Origin: Allolobophora icterica
Lineage: Eukaryota; Annelida; Clitellata; Crassiclitellata; Lumbricidae
DNA length: 64,000 nt
Direction of reading: 5' to 3'
Assembly: GCA_963556255.1 (NCBI GenBank)
Contig: OY744604.1
Coordinates: forward strand, 78,570,237 to 78,634,236
The position numbers were made by a program, and so were the translations under genes. Positions 1 through 13,000 of this stretch are shown one piece after another; positions within the stretch are counted from its first letter, which is position 1, and every line of letters begins with the position of its first letter. The notes beneath the pieces were generated by a model. It was not told the origin of the DNA. It searched no databases and saw only the letters and a list, made by a program, of their open reading frames with translations.

Positions 1-1
1 G

Positions 2-1455
2 CATAAAGCAACGTCTAAGGAGGGAAAAAAGATCCAAGTGCTTCAGAACAACGTGGCACTTTTTGGCCAGCTGTATATAGCTATGCAGAACCGGGATGGT
101 GATTTGGAGGAATTTTTCGCGCATGAGATACAATCCTTTCCTCCTTCCCTCTCAGACTTTGGCAAGCTTCATTTACCAAGCACGAAGTCTGAACTGCTGC
201 AATGTCTTGAGCACCCTGGGCAATCAGAGCCACCTTCAACCTGCGACTGCAAAATCCTGGATGGTGCCGTCATCGTCCACTGCCTACCCACTACCAGCAT
301 CGGTTCCTTTCATGAATATGCAGACAGGGTGCTTTACCTTACATTGAGAAGCAGCTGCAGGATACCTCAAGGCTGGATGTTGTCTGGGACACGTACATCC
401 CAGACAGTTTGAAGGAGTCCACCCGGGAAAAGAGAGGCGATGGTTAGCGCAGGAAATTGTCTGGTCATACCAAACTGCCACGCAATTGGATGGACTTCCT
501 TCGCGACTCGATAAACAAAAGGAATTGTCTGCCTTTGTGTCTTCAAAGGTTGTAGAGTTCAACTGGCCATCAGCCAAATCCATCTATATCACATCAGGGA
601 AAGCTGTCGCATCCATTGGTTCCACCACCCACATGCAAAACTGCAATCACGAAGAGGCGGACACCAGGATTGTGGTTCACGTAGTTCAAACACTGGAGCA
701 AAGGGCGAAGACAATCCATGTGCTCACTGTTGACACCGATGTTGTAGTCATCCTTGCTGGCACATTCTATGATTTAATGGTGACACAACCTTTGATCGAC
801 ATCTGGGTGGCCTTTGGCATGGGCAAGCATTGCAGGTTTCACCACATTAACGCCATCTGTGCAAGCCTGGGGAGCAACAGTCACGAGAACTACCTGTGTT
901 TCACGCATTTTCGGGATGCGACACAACATCTGCCTTCAGAGGTAAGAGCAAGAAGTCGGTTTGGCAGGCATGGCAGGCATATAAAGACGTCATTGATACA
1001 TTTGTATATCTGGCAAGTCATCCCTTCCAGCGGCTGGATGTCGACGCTGACCCATTTCAGAAGCTTTAAAGACTTACTGTCATTCTATATAACAAACCAG
1101 TCATTTGAGCACAGTGAACGAGACAAGAAGGGAACTCTTCTGTCAGAAGAATAGAGCAATGGACAAACTACCACCCAACAAGGAAGCGCTACTGCAGCAT
1201 ATCCGACGGGTAGTTTATTAAGCAGGAATCTGGACGACCAGCACACAAACACAACAAGTGTTTCCTTCCGCACAAGATTTTACTTGGAACAAAGTATCGG
1301 AGTCATGGGTACCAATCTGGATGACAATTCCAGATAGTTCCAGATCGTGCAGGAAATTGTTAAAATGCAACTGCAAAGGAGACTGCTCCAGCTGCAAATG
1401 TGGGAAAGCAAATCTGGATTGCTCCTCACTGTGCAAGAGCAACTGTACTAAATAG
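2..1455 (+). pseudogene. Broken copy of a repetitive HEEADTR / CXC-domain protein gene
   Basis: Translation gives one protein-like path that changes frame several times. It begins in frame at about 38 (FFAHEIQSFPPSLSDFGKLH), shifts near 342, meets an in-frame TAG at 445-447, and returns to another frame near 520. The HEEADTR motif lies at 648-668 and VDTDVVVIL follows. GCDTTSAFRGK is at 914-946 in yet another frame. A cysteine-rich CXC-like block (CNCKGDCSSCKCGK) lies at about 1363-1449. I recognise this layout as a multi-copy family common in aquatic invertebrate genomes, probably tied to a mobile element; its biochemical role is not known to me. The acidic DTD motif resembles PIN/FLAP-nuclease-like folds, which is inference. 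The frameshifts and stop make it a pseudogene. The 5' end lies outside the window. Confidence 0.7.
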
Positions 1456-1543
1456 ATAGTTCTTGAATTATTAGAGGGTGGATGTTTGTTGGGTGGTAGC
1501 ATTTTTCCATTTAAAAGACAGTGTCCGGTTTTACAGCCGCCAT

Positions 1544-1897
1544 ATTGCTTGAGATATAGACAATTTTAGCTCCCGGCGGCCATCTTGGACGCCATCTTGA
1601 AATGATACATTAAGTGAATGAAGTTATTTTAACTGAACGCTGAGCAATAAACCCTACGGTTTGACACCAAAACCAGCTTTCTAGGTTGAACATTGCTTGA
1701 GATATAGACAATTTTAGCTCCCGGCGGCCATCTTGGACGCCATCTTGAAATGATACATTAAGTGAATGAAGTTATTTTAACTGAACGCTGAGCAATAAAT
1801 CCTACGGTTTGACACCAAAACCAGCTTTCTAGGTTGAATAGTGCTTGAGATATAGACAATTTTAGCTCCCGGCAGCCATCTTGGACGCCATCTTGAT
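1544..1897 (+). repeat. 148-bp tandem repeat, about 2.4 copies
   Basis: A unit starting TTGCTTGAGATATAGAC recurs with a 148-bp period (TGCTT at 1546, 1694 and 1842). The second unit is almost identical to the first and the third is cut after GCCATCTTG. Each unit contains the doubled phrase GGCCATCTTGGACGCCATCTTG. It directly follows the CXC-domain pseudogene and may be part of the same repetitive unit. Confidence 0.85.
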
Positions 1898-2504
1898 TTT
1901 TTGCGTTTTACATGAAAATGTATCAAAATTTCAGAGGGCACCCCTTCTAACATTAATTAGTAGACCTTGACAGATCATCCTGCCAAATTTGGTGCTTTTA
2001 TCCGCCGTGTAACGTTAATTTCACTAAGCCACCTCACTAATATGTGTCAACGTATGTATCTGGCGTCTTGCAACATTCATTTGCAAATAGGTCCAGCATG
2101 TATTTGCAAGACGATTGCTGCAGGTGGCTAACAGAAGTTAGAATGTACACGCATAAATTATGTGCATTTTGTATTAGTTTATGTTCTAATCTGCATCCTA
2201 ACCAAAAGCAATGCATGCAACTATGTTCAACAGCAATTAGCCATTTGATATGGTAATGGCTTCGTTACTGTTATAAATGGAAAACCAAGGTTACATCTCG
2301 TGACTTTGGTTCTCCATTCATAACAGTAACTTACATGCTGCTTCTACTGGAAGAGATAATGACGGAGTAAGTAACGTTTATTGGCATAGAGCAAACCTTT
2401 GAAACAATTAAGCATCTGTACAAAACGTTCTTTTAAAAATACTGGAAAATTCCACCAAGACATTGGTCGAGAATATTTTTAATTTTGCGATTATGTTTGA
2501 TTAG
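1898..2504. other. Noncoding stretch before the first recognised receptor exon
   Basis: Apart from the hairpin at 2264-2330 I see no gene here. The open frame at 2044-2256 has no recognisable domain. A signal-peptide exon for the receptor was not found and may lie here undetected or to the left of the window. Confidence 0.5.
2264..2330. repeat. 67-nt near-perfect hairpin
   Basis: Two 31-nt arms (2264-2294 and 2300-2330) pair with two mismatches and two G-U pairs around a 5-nt loop. The outer stem is GTTACTGTTAT paired with ATAACAGTAAC. It could be a small foldback transposon relic or a hairpin RNA; nothing in the sequence decides. It lies 174 bp upstream of the first Ig exon. Confidence 0.7.
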
Positions 2505-2873
2505 CATCTGATCCAAACTGTACCCTGAACAGAAACACAGGCAACAGCACATTGACAGAGAACGACTGTATTCAGATGCAGTGCTTTGTTCGCTTCGTTG
2601 GTGACTTGGTTCCTGTGATGGAATGGAGGCGAGAAGGACAATTAATCGACGGAGCCGTAACAAATGTCACCAAACAAGCCGGAGGATATCGGAACTCAGT
2701 CAGGTCTTCTCTTTTGGTTCAGGTCAATGCAACGGACAACGGAGTTGGGTTTTCGTGTGCTACTTTCTTCACAACAACCATTTACAACAATTCTTCTGAT
2801 GGATATTTGATTAAAGCCACAAATTCTCCCGACTACAAATATTCCTGGATGTCTCCACCGATTAACGTATCAT
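2505..2873 (+). CDS. Receptor exon 1 seen: Ig-like domain 1
   Basis: Acceptor TTAG ends at 2504 and donor GTAAGT starts at 2874. The exon is 369 nt, phase 1-1. It has the Ig core: Cys in CIQMQCF, Trp in VMEWRRE, and DNGVGFSC, the D-x-G-x-x-F-x-C signature with Phe in place of Tyr. Five or more N-x-S/T sequons (NST, NVT, NAT, NSS, NVS) point to a glycosylated ectodomain. Confidence 0.8.
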
Positions 2874-5800
2874 GTAAGTTTGATTCATATTTACAAAGTT
2901 TACCAAATTAATTAATTACTAAATTTATTTTAGCCTCTTTAATGTAAGCATTGTTCATCCACTGTAAGACTAAGTGATTTCGTTTCACAAGTAATAAAAT
3001 ATGACAAATACTCGAAAAAATCCTAATAAAAATAATAACAATAATACTAAGTAAATGTCGGAATGTAATGTAATCTAATGTCACTTAATAACCTAATCTT
3101 AACTAACCTAATCCATTCTAAACCAATTCATTCCACTTAAATTAATTTATAGAAAATACATGCCAATATATTGGTAAGTTTTATTCTATCATGTTATGTT
3201 CTATTCTATAATTGAATTACAAAAATATTAATTGTTGCAGATGGGCCACAAAGCGTGACAATACAAGTTAACAATGTGTCGGACAGCGGGGCGATGATCA
3301 CGTTAGGGGATTACATCAAATGCTATGCTGATGGAAATCCAGCTCCCAGCTATGAATGGACGATAATTGCGGAACTCTCTAACATCACTATACAGAATTC
3401 CGACTTTGTTTTAAATGCCAGTATGCTCTGTAATTTTCAATTTAATGCTGAATGCAAAGCCACGAATGAATTTGGTGAAAGCACAACAAGATTTACAAGA
3501 AACGCTACAGGTAGTCCTATAAAAAGTTAGCGCTCACCATTGGCGTCACTGTCGTCCTCGTCTGTACATAAACTCTGCTAAACTAAAAAGAAAACATTAT
3601 TGCATAAACTTTCAGAAACTTCAATGATGCAAGATTGCGATGTAGTGCTGTCTTAGGTGCTGCTTAATATTCGACGGACATAATATTACCTGTTGACAAT
3701 ATATCAATAGTTTGCACAAAGTATATTATTGCTGTCAATATCCTTTAGTTAAACAGCCAATTGCTTGAAAACGCTCACTGTGTCAAGTTTCATTTTACAT
3801 TTTACAGACAATATGTCACTGAATACGCAATAATATTCCTATGTAATTGCAAACTGTCAAAACACATTAAAGAATCAATTAAGCATATTGTCGATTTATT
3901 CCTCTTATATACGCGATTTTAAACTATAGCCACCTGTCTGTCCACCTGCATATTTGCCTTTGTTTTAACCGGGACCGAACCCGATCCAAAAGACCTTTCC
4001 CATTTTGTTTTTATTAAGCGCCTGCGTTTTAACCCGATCGCATTACTTCGTACTCTTTACATCGAGGGTTCGCGTTAGAAATATTTACAGTGCGGCAGCT
4101 CATGTCTGGTTTATACCGAGTTTGATTTACGATGTTACCAGTAAAATTATTTATTGGGATGAAATCTGATAAGAAAATTCAAATATATGTGTAAACAACA
4201 GTATTAGCTGTACTCATAAGTATTTATTTTAGGCATTGGAAACACGTGCGCTACTGAAGAACTTGGACACCCTAGCAGTACTACTCCTTCTAGCACGCAG
4301 AAGAATTTTCAAACCGCGATTGTCTTGGCGGTTTTGGTTTTGGCTGGAATTCTCTCCGCTTTAATTGTAATTGTAATAGGAAGAAGACATATTTGCAGAT
4401 ATAACAAAGGTAAAGAGATGACATTATTGCTTAGCATCCAGCAAGTAGAACATTTACTCTTTATGCCAGTATGCCCACATGGGCATATTTGTATGTATGT
4501 ATGTATGTATGTATGTATGTATATTGTATATATGTATGTTGTTAGATGTTGCCCTCTTGGTCCATATGTACTCTCCCGTGTCTGAGTCGCACTTGACCGG
4601 CTCCTTGAGAGGAGCGGCCCGGGAAAGTACTATATAAGGGAAGGAGGCCCTAGGATTGTCGAGTTTGGCCTTTGTTCGTGACCTGACGAGGTCTTTTCTG
4701 TTTCGAGTATTTTTAAAGGCCAAGTCTCGAGTTGTACGCATGTTAATTAAGTAAATGCCGTATGAGGCTTAACTGCGTTATATTTCGTTGTTTCGTGTCC
4801 ACTGTGACCAACAATGCTGATTACCGAGTTTACCGTATTTGAACTCTTATAATTACGAAGAAGAGACACGTTTGTAATACTTCTTTGCTGTATCGTCTTC
4901 TGATGTTCTGGACGGTTTGCTCCTTTGAAATGGTAGCCTTATTCGTACTATTGTAATTTTAAATAAAACTACAAAATTCATACTCCTAGTTCGAGCTTAT
5001 TACTATTTAATTCATTGGGACCTAACATAACCTGATGGAACTTTACGTTTGTGCACGGATTTCCGCAAACTAAATGCCGTAACTGTGCCTGATCCATTTC
5101 CTATGCCTAGGGTGGAGGCTTTAATTGATAGGGTGGCAGGCATGATCCCGGACGAGCCCCCATATGTTAGGTCCCAATGAATTAAATAGTAATAAGCTCG
5201 AACTAGGAGTATGAATTTTGTAGTTTTATTTAAAATTACAATAGTACGAATAAGGCTACCATTTCAAAGGAGCAAACCGTCCAGAACATCAGAAGACGAT
5301 ACAGCAAAGAAGTATTACAAACGTGTCTCTTCTTCGTAATTATAAGAGTTCAAATACGGTAAACTCGGTAATCAGCATTGTTGGTCACAGTGGACACGAA
5401 ACAACGAAATATAACGCAGTTAAGCCTCATACGGCATTTACTTAATTAACATGCGTACAACTCGAGACTTGGCCTTTAAAAATACTCGAAACAGAAAAGA
5501 CCTCGTCAGGTCACGAACAAAGGCCAAACTCGACAATCCTAGGGCCTCCTTCCCTTATATAGTACTTTCCCGGGCCGCTCCTCTCAAGGAGCCGGTCAAG
5601 TGCGACTCAGACACGGGAGAGTACATATGGACCAAGAGGGCAACATCTAACATAGTATGTATATATGTATGCATGTATGTATGTATGCATCAGGACACTT
5701 GATATAGCGCAATTTTAAGTACCTCACAAAATTGGTTTTTGGGATTATTATTCCCATACCGCACTTTTTAAGGGCCCAATCGAATGTCATTGGACATGAT

Positions 5801-8800
5801 TTTTGCTGAACAGTTGGTTAGAAGCACCTTCATCTCGAATCTGACTCATCCATTATAGCTACAGGCTGTACGCTTGTAAATAGTTTTGAGCACAACTAAT
5901 AAAATAGATGTATTATAAACAATAATTGGTTTTTTATGTTTGTGTGTGTGTGTACGTATCAAAGCACTTTTTAATATAGCGCATTTAAGTTCCTTTTAAA
6001 ATGCGCCATCCCACATAATTATCTAAGTAAGTGCGTTTTCAGATAGTTTGCCGAACAGAGTCGTATGCAACATGAACACGTGCAGCGGATGGGTGACAGA
6101 ATGATGTTATTCGTGTGCTTGTCTACTGTAAACCTATTAAGACATATTTACGGTTAGGCTTCTTGTGACATTGTCACATGTAGGCCTAGTCGAATATATC
6201 ATAGTAGCTGGTCACAGTACTCACAGCAGAGTGATTGTAACACGCGGATGTATATTCGATGTATGATTCGGCCGACACTTAATAGATGTTTGTCAATGCA
6301 TATTATCTATTTATTCAATTCGCTCTGTTTACCTTTCCTTATCATTGTATATGGTCGGCGCATGTAATGGATACAGTGTTTCTGCCATGTCACAATTGGA
6401 AATGTACACGTGACACGCATTTTGCCTTTCGTGGTAATTGACCACAGTTACAAAAATTTAAACAAAGACCTCGAATATGCATGTTTTTTAAAGCCGTTGT
6501 GTAAATAAAATTAAATAACCATTAATTTTGCTTAAAATTGCGTTAACTGTTGCAGGATGTCTACTTAATACGACTCCTCGCTCTATCTACCAAAACCACA
6601 ACGACAGTAAGAAAATAATTACATACTCAGCGTTACGTAGTCCCGATCGCAAAATTGTTTCTTTGCGTTAAACTTTTAGAAATATCAGCTGACTAGGTGA
6701 CAGACTGCAAATGAGTTCACCTTTCACCTATGCGTCCTATATCAGTTTTCATGTGCATCCTAGTGTGTAGCACATAGCCGACTTCGATTGGCTCTCGCCT
6801 TGCAAAACGGAGTGTGCAGGTTCAGATCTCCTCTGAGGTATCTTGATCACAGTTGCTTAGCACCATCAACTGATGCTTTGGCATTAGGTAGTGGTGCTCA
6901 ACAAATTCACAAATAATAACGTGTAAGTGACAGTTTGTAGATAAGCAGTGTTTGTCGGCAGGCTCGTAACTAGCCTTTTTCGTTTGGGGGGGCTTAAGCC
7001 TTGAACATGGCAGCATTTATACAGTGTTCATACGAATTTTAGCCGTAAGCATACAACGGCTTGACTTGTTTGGGGGGCTTCAACTTCGTTTGGGGGGGCT
7101 TAAGCCCCCCCAAGCCCAACGCTAGATACGTCCCTGTTTGTCGGGCTCCTGCTTGGCTGTTGTCGTGTAAATATACTACACATGTTCTCTATCATCAATA
7201 CCGTGTCTCTGTGTCAAATGGGTGTGCAATATTATTACTTTATCTGACCTAGATCTCTTAGACAAAAAACTCTGACATTAATTAGTATATGCACAATGTT
7301 TACACGGACCACAGTGCAGCTAAGACAACCCACTCGACAGCAGTAGTTTCCTGTCCACGGGCGAATTGCCTAGCCGGCCAGAATGCTCTAAGCTGCCTAT
7401 GCAATTAATAGGGGTTGATACACACTCAATGCACAACGGGTCTGTAGTCGGCTATGCACATAACCGAATTATGCACATATGCAATACGTACATACTCGGA
7501 AGTATTAAAACGGTATTGACTAGCTTCTAGGCACATAGGGAATTATGCATTTATCCATTATGCAATTAAGTGGCGTTGTCTTTAATCATATAGATTTCAC
7601 TTGGAGCTACCATCGATTAGGCCTAGTGCCTTGTAGGCCCTATGTTACGATAACAGCTGTAGAAGCAATTGTTTCAGTCCAGAATCGATAAGATTAGATA
7701 GGATCATATTAGATTCAACGGGGGAGGGGGTTAGGTCTTTTAATCCTATGGTGTCCGCTACCATTAAGATAACTGAATAGTTATGGCATCTTTTAGCATA
7801 GATTCAATTTGAATATATATTATGTTACAAAGGCAATGGTGAAAATCGAGTGGAAATCGATAATGATGGCTCGTATTACTCTGTCGTGAGGGATGAGAGA
7901 GATGTGTTGTCTTCTCGAATTACTTCAGTGGAACTTTACCAGGATGTTGAAAGGAACGGTACAAAAAATGAACGTTATGATTTCTTTTAAATTCAGAAAC
8001 TGAGTGATTTTAGTGAATTAATGCAGGCCTAAGTAACTGGACACTGGTTATGAAGTTAACATAAACCCTTAACCCTAGTGCACCTGAATGAGTTTGAAAT
8101 TGGATACTTTTCCTCAGTGTAATGAACAAGCCTATTTCAGTGAATGCGTTTTATTAACTAAACTGTATAAAAGTATTAAAGTAAGGAGCGGTGTTAAAAG
8201 TATTTTTATATTTCTCCTTTACAATTGAATTGAATATCGTTCTCTGTATTTAACCGTTAAAACACAATGATAATTGTCTATGGGTTTAATCTTAGAAGTT
8301 ACCGAATTATTGTTTCAGCGCTTTTGTGAAGTACTTAAAAAAGCGCTATATTAACACTTTAACGACGAGCTGCATTGGTTCCCAGTTGATTTTAGTGTTA
8401 AGTGCCCTAATACATACATACATACATACATACATGCATGCATGCATACATACATCATACGTTTTACCAAAATTTTATATGCATTCGTAAATTGATCTTT
8501 CTCTTTTAGGGCAAGTGGCAACCGGAAATATTGATAATTGCAGTGTTTCTCAAAACTACATGGGAGCAATTTACGAGGAAGTGAAAACGCACGGTAAGAT
8601 CAGTAACAGCTGGACAGAGAACAAGTAATAAGGGCCCAAAATGATAATTGAGATATTAGCCGAAGTTAATGCTCTAATTATCTTCGTTTACAAAGCCTAT
8701 TTGGTACTGAAACAGGATGGGGTAAATTTGACACATGAGGTAAAGTAGGTGCTTTTTAATTATCAGAGGAGTGTTTACGATGTAGCAGGTCGATGCGTTT

Positions 8801-10049
8801 AGTCACGTTTTATTATACTGTAGAACAGTGTTTTTTTCAGCCGGCCCCTTTTTCAACTACTAAAAATTTTTTTATTTATTTTAATAATAAAATCAATAAT
8901 TTAGTTATTTTAACTTAATTTCAATGTTTTCAACTGTTTGCAGTGTTTATTGAAACACCTCCCAATCTCCATTCCCGTTTCTCTCGGGATTTTAGCCCGC
9001 CTGTAATTGTTCCGTTCCGGAACCTTTTTTCCCAGAAAAAACACTGCTGTAGAATAGCTACAACAAGCAAAAATATAGCACACTGCAAATTTCACTCACA
9101 GATGTTTTTGACAACAGATTTTTTAAATTAAAAAATAACTAATATATTTTGTTAACAAAAAAGCAACTCAGACTTCACAACAGTAATATAAATGATGCAA
9201 CAGTAGATTTAAGTCAATGTCAGTTTTATCAGCTTACAGCTTCCAGAGGTCAAAACAATCCATTTCTTTTTCACTGTTTTTAATTACAATAATTTAAACT
9301 GTTATGACCACTAAAGTTGAAAGATAATTATAATTAGAAACTGTTTGCACACACAAATCAGTCTTAATTATGAAATCACGAGCAGAGTTTTGAAAACAAA
9401 AATTGGACGGGGAGATAGTTGACACGAACTCGCTGGCACGAACATCAGAAGGACGCGGGTTCGATACCCGCTATAGCCCAATTAAGGTTGACTCAGACTT
9501 TTCATTTCCTACACTCCCTAGGGGCGACTGTAAAATGAGTAATAGGACAGAGGGCGGCTTTCAGTCTGCAGTGCAGTTAAATTCGACTCCTGTAAAACTT
9601 GTTATCATCCGTTACTACTATATCATGTAATCTTACTGCGTATTTGTCAGCTTAAATTTAAAAAACGAATATAATCATTGTCATTACTATCATGTCCTAA
9701 TACGGATGTTGCAGTCAAAAATGTGGTTAGATCAGAGTTGGCCAATCCAATCTTACGAGCTTTACTGCACCTTTAGGAATATTGTGCAGGACCTTGATTG
9801 ATACCATCTACTTTTATAGGAAACTTGAAGCTATAAGATTAGGGCCTACTACGAAGATTTGAACGTTGAAATAAAGAATTTAGCCCTTTGTTTCGAAATC
9901 TTGCCACCACAAATTAATTACTAATTAAGCAATTACCAACTTTTACCCCGCTGATGTCCAATGCGCCAAGTAACAACCGAGGGACACGAAAACAAAGAAG
10001 CAGGCAAGTAAATCACAGGAAGATCACCCACTGATATAATTAGGCCAAC

Positions 10050-10083
<34 letters not shown>

Positions 10084-13000
10084 AATAATTTCCTGCGAAC
10101 AGGTAAATTCAATGTAGTCTATTGATGTTTTAATTTTTCCTCTCTTAGAAAGCGACCTAGCTGCCACTGGGGGCTATGACGACAGCATGCATTATGAAAG
10201 CGTTCCACTCTCAAAGCCTCAAGGTGATATCGGCTGCTCGAAAGGACTGAACTCAAATAGGACTAAACAGGAAAAGCAGGAACCAAAACAGGTTATTTAT
10301 GCTTTAAAAAAGCAGAATTCGTCAGTTATAACGGGATAAAATTGGAATAATCACGCATGAAATTGTGCAACCAACATAGTCAGATTGGCAAGTAGCTGAC
10401 ACATTTGCGATACCAGTGTGTATATTGACAATCTCAAAGGCACATGCTAGAACTTTTGAGAGGTGCTTATGTAGGCCTATTAGCCAAAAAGAGTCGAATT
10501 TATACAAAGAAGTAATTGAAGATGACAATGTATGCCAATGTTAGTGCTAGAGATTCTTTTGACGGTCCAAATGCCCCAGGGAATACCAGATAAATTCTCT
10601 CTGCTCGCATCGGAACTCCCAGCCATTTTACTGTCGACAGTTGTTCACAACCGAGATTTTTCGGTTAACCAACTATACAAATGAATGTTTAAAGGCATGA
10701 TCAGACTTGGTCGTATGTGTTTGTGCATGTATGCGTATATACATGGGTGTATGTATGTATGTATGTATCGTATCGTATCTAGAAATTTTAAAGCGCCTCT
10801 CGCAGAATAACTATTCAGGGGCGTTCTCAGCACAGAAGCCCCGGAGAAAAAAATGCCTTTAGGGAACGCGAGACTGATGACGAAAAGCCAGTCATTAGTT
10901 TGGTCCTGAGCAGAGGGGGAAGGTCACTCCAGATTGTGGGACCTACTACAGCAAACGCCCGATGCTGGGCCAAGCCAGTTTTAGCCCTGGGAACAAAACG
11001 ATCAAGCCGATTTACATAGCGCAATGAGCGAGAATATGAAGATAGCGGCTTTCGCAGATAGTTCAAGAGATATTTCGGAGCAGCATGTATGTATACTACA
11101 TATGTATGCATGTATAAATGTATGCATGTATGTGTGTATGCGTGTATCTGGACATTTCAATATCGTCTGCATGTATTCGGAAGACAATATTGTTCGAATG
11201 ACAATAGATCATAACGAAGTTAAAAAAGTTAAAATAATAAAATGTTCAATCCAGCATGATTCAATGGTGCTTTTTGACTGTTTTGGTATAGCCCAAAGGT
11301 CATTAAGCAACTATCAATTTGTCATATAATTTCATACCTTAAAACCAATTGTCCGTTTTCGAGTTTTTTATGGTGTTTTACCAAGAAACAGAAACGGCTA
11401 ATTAGCACAAGTGGCATTAACAGTAAAAAGGAAACTCGGGACGTGGACACGAAACCGTTCTCCTCTCGCCCATCTGCATGTGAAAATAAAATACAACCTG
11501 CACAAACTGCCCTGTTGTTTATAAACTGCTCCGAAGTGTAGCTTAAATTTAGCCTCACTTGTGGATCATGTTGCAAACTACAAAGATCAACGAAAAGGAA
11601 CTCTCCTCTCCAACCCTGGATGACCCAAGGACTCTTGAACTCAACTAAAAAAAAGTTATACATCACTTACATAAAATATCTCACGGTTAAGAATAAAACT
11701 ATATTCACAAAGTATAGGAATAAATATAAGCTAGTTAGATTAAAAACTTAGCAATCCTGCTACGCTAAAGAATTTCTTAAATATAGCAACGACATCAAAA
11801 GAACATGGCAAGTGATTAGAAAGATAGTAAAAACAGACAGCCGTGACTCAATAATCAAGGAAATAAATATAGATGGTAAGCTGTCAGCAAATCCTAAACT
11901 CATGGCTACTAAGTTTAATACCTACTTTACGGATCTAGCAGAAACTTTATCTGGAAAAATACCACCATCTAAGCTAACCTTTAACGAATACCTACCAGCA
12001 TCTGCAATAAACTCTTTTGTTTCACTACCTACTTGTCCACAAGAGATAAGGCTAATAAATAACTCTTTAAAAAATACCCACAGCTCTGGGATTGATGATG
12101 TAGACCCCCATATAGCTACTCAAGTAATGGATGTATTATCCGACCCACTAGCTAAGATTATTAACTGTACACTGAGAACTGGTGAGGTTCTCCTATAGAA
12201 CTAAAAATGGCTAAGGGTACACCAATATATAAACAAAACGCCAGGACTGAAATATCAAACTACAGACCTATCTCTGTTCTACCTTTCTTCTCTAAGATAC
12301 TTGAAAGAGTCATGTATGATCGCTTATTCTCATATATAAAACACTATAATCTTCTTTACAAACTCCAACATGACTTTCAACCGGCTCATTCAACCACCAT
12401 GTCTCTGATCGACATCCAAGATAAAATTTCTGAAGCAATGGACAGTAACGAATACTCTCTAGGCATCTTCCTGGATCTTGCTAAAGCCTTTGATACCGTA
12501 GACCATCGAATTCTCATAGCAAAACTAGAACACTACGGTATCAGAGGCACTTCACTTGACTGGTTTAAAAGCTACTTGACTGATCGGAAACAACAGGTCC
12601 TATGCAATAATAGCTTATCCAAATTCTTACCTATCAGGTTTGGTGTATATCTCAAGGTTCTATTCTGGGGCCCCTCCTATTCATTATATACATTAATGAT
12701 CTCCCTAACTCTAGCTCACTACTTCATTACATCCTATTTGCTGATGACACAAATGTTTTCCTCTCTAACTCCTCATATGAAGAGCTCTTTAGAATCGCAA
12801 ATAGGGAACTAAAATCGGCAAGTGATTGGTTCAGGGCTAACAAACTCTCCCTCAACCTATCCAAATCTAACTTTATCTTATTCAGATCCCACAACAAGCA
12901 ACCTCCACCCAATCTGAGTGACATAGTCATAGATGATAAATCTATTCCCCAGGTCAACTCAGCTAAATTCCTCGGAGTATATATCGACCAGCACTTGAAA

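Larger units (their letters stand above)
4540..5652. mobile_element. Inverted LTR pair with a retrotransposon core remnant
   Basis: Two 488-bp LTRs face each other: 4540-5027 on the plus strand and 5165-5652 on the minus strand. Both run TGTTAGATG...CCTAACA in their own orientation. The plus copy shows CTATATAAGG at about 4630 and AATAAA near 4960, which sets its direction. Only 137 bp lie between them, made of a reverse-transcriptase fragment and a primer binding site. A TATG/TGTA microsatellite continues on both sides. This is the expected shape of an autointegration product of an LTR element. It lies in the intron after the transmembrane exon. Confidence 0.9.

Noticed and set aside
5451..5702. 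83-codon frame starting MRTTRDLAFK
   Set aside because: It lies on the antisense strand of an LTR and appears again, inverted, in the other LTR. It is not a gag or host gene.
10224..10333. Unspliced extension of receptor exon 5 to the TAA near 10337 (with VIYALKK)
   Set aside because: YALK lacks a hydrophobic residue at +3, and a clear downstream tail exon with a paralogue argues for splicing; intron retention remains possible.
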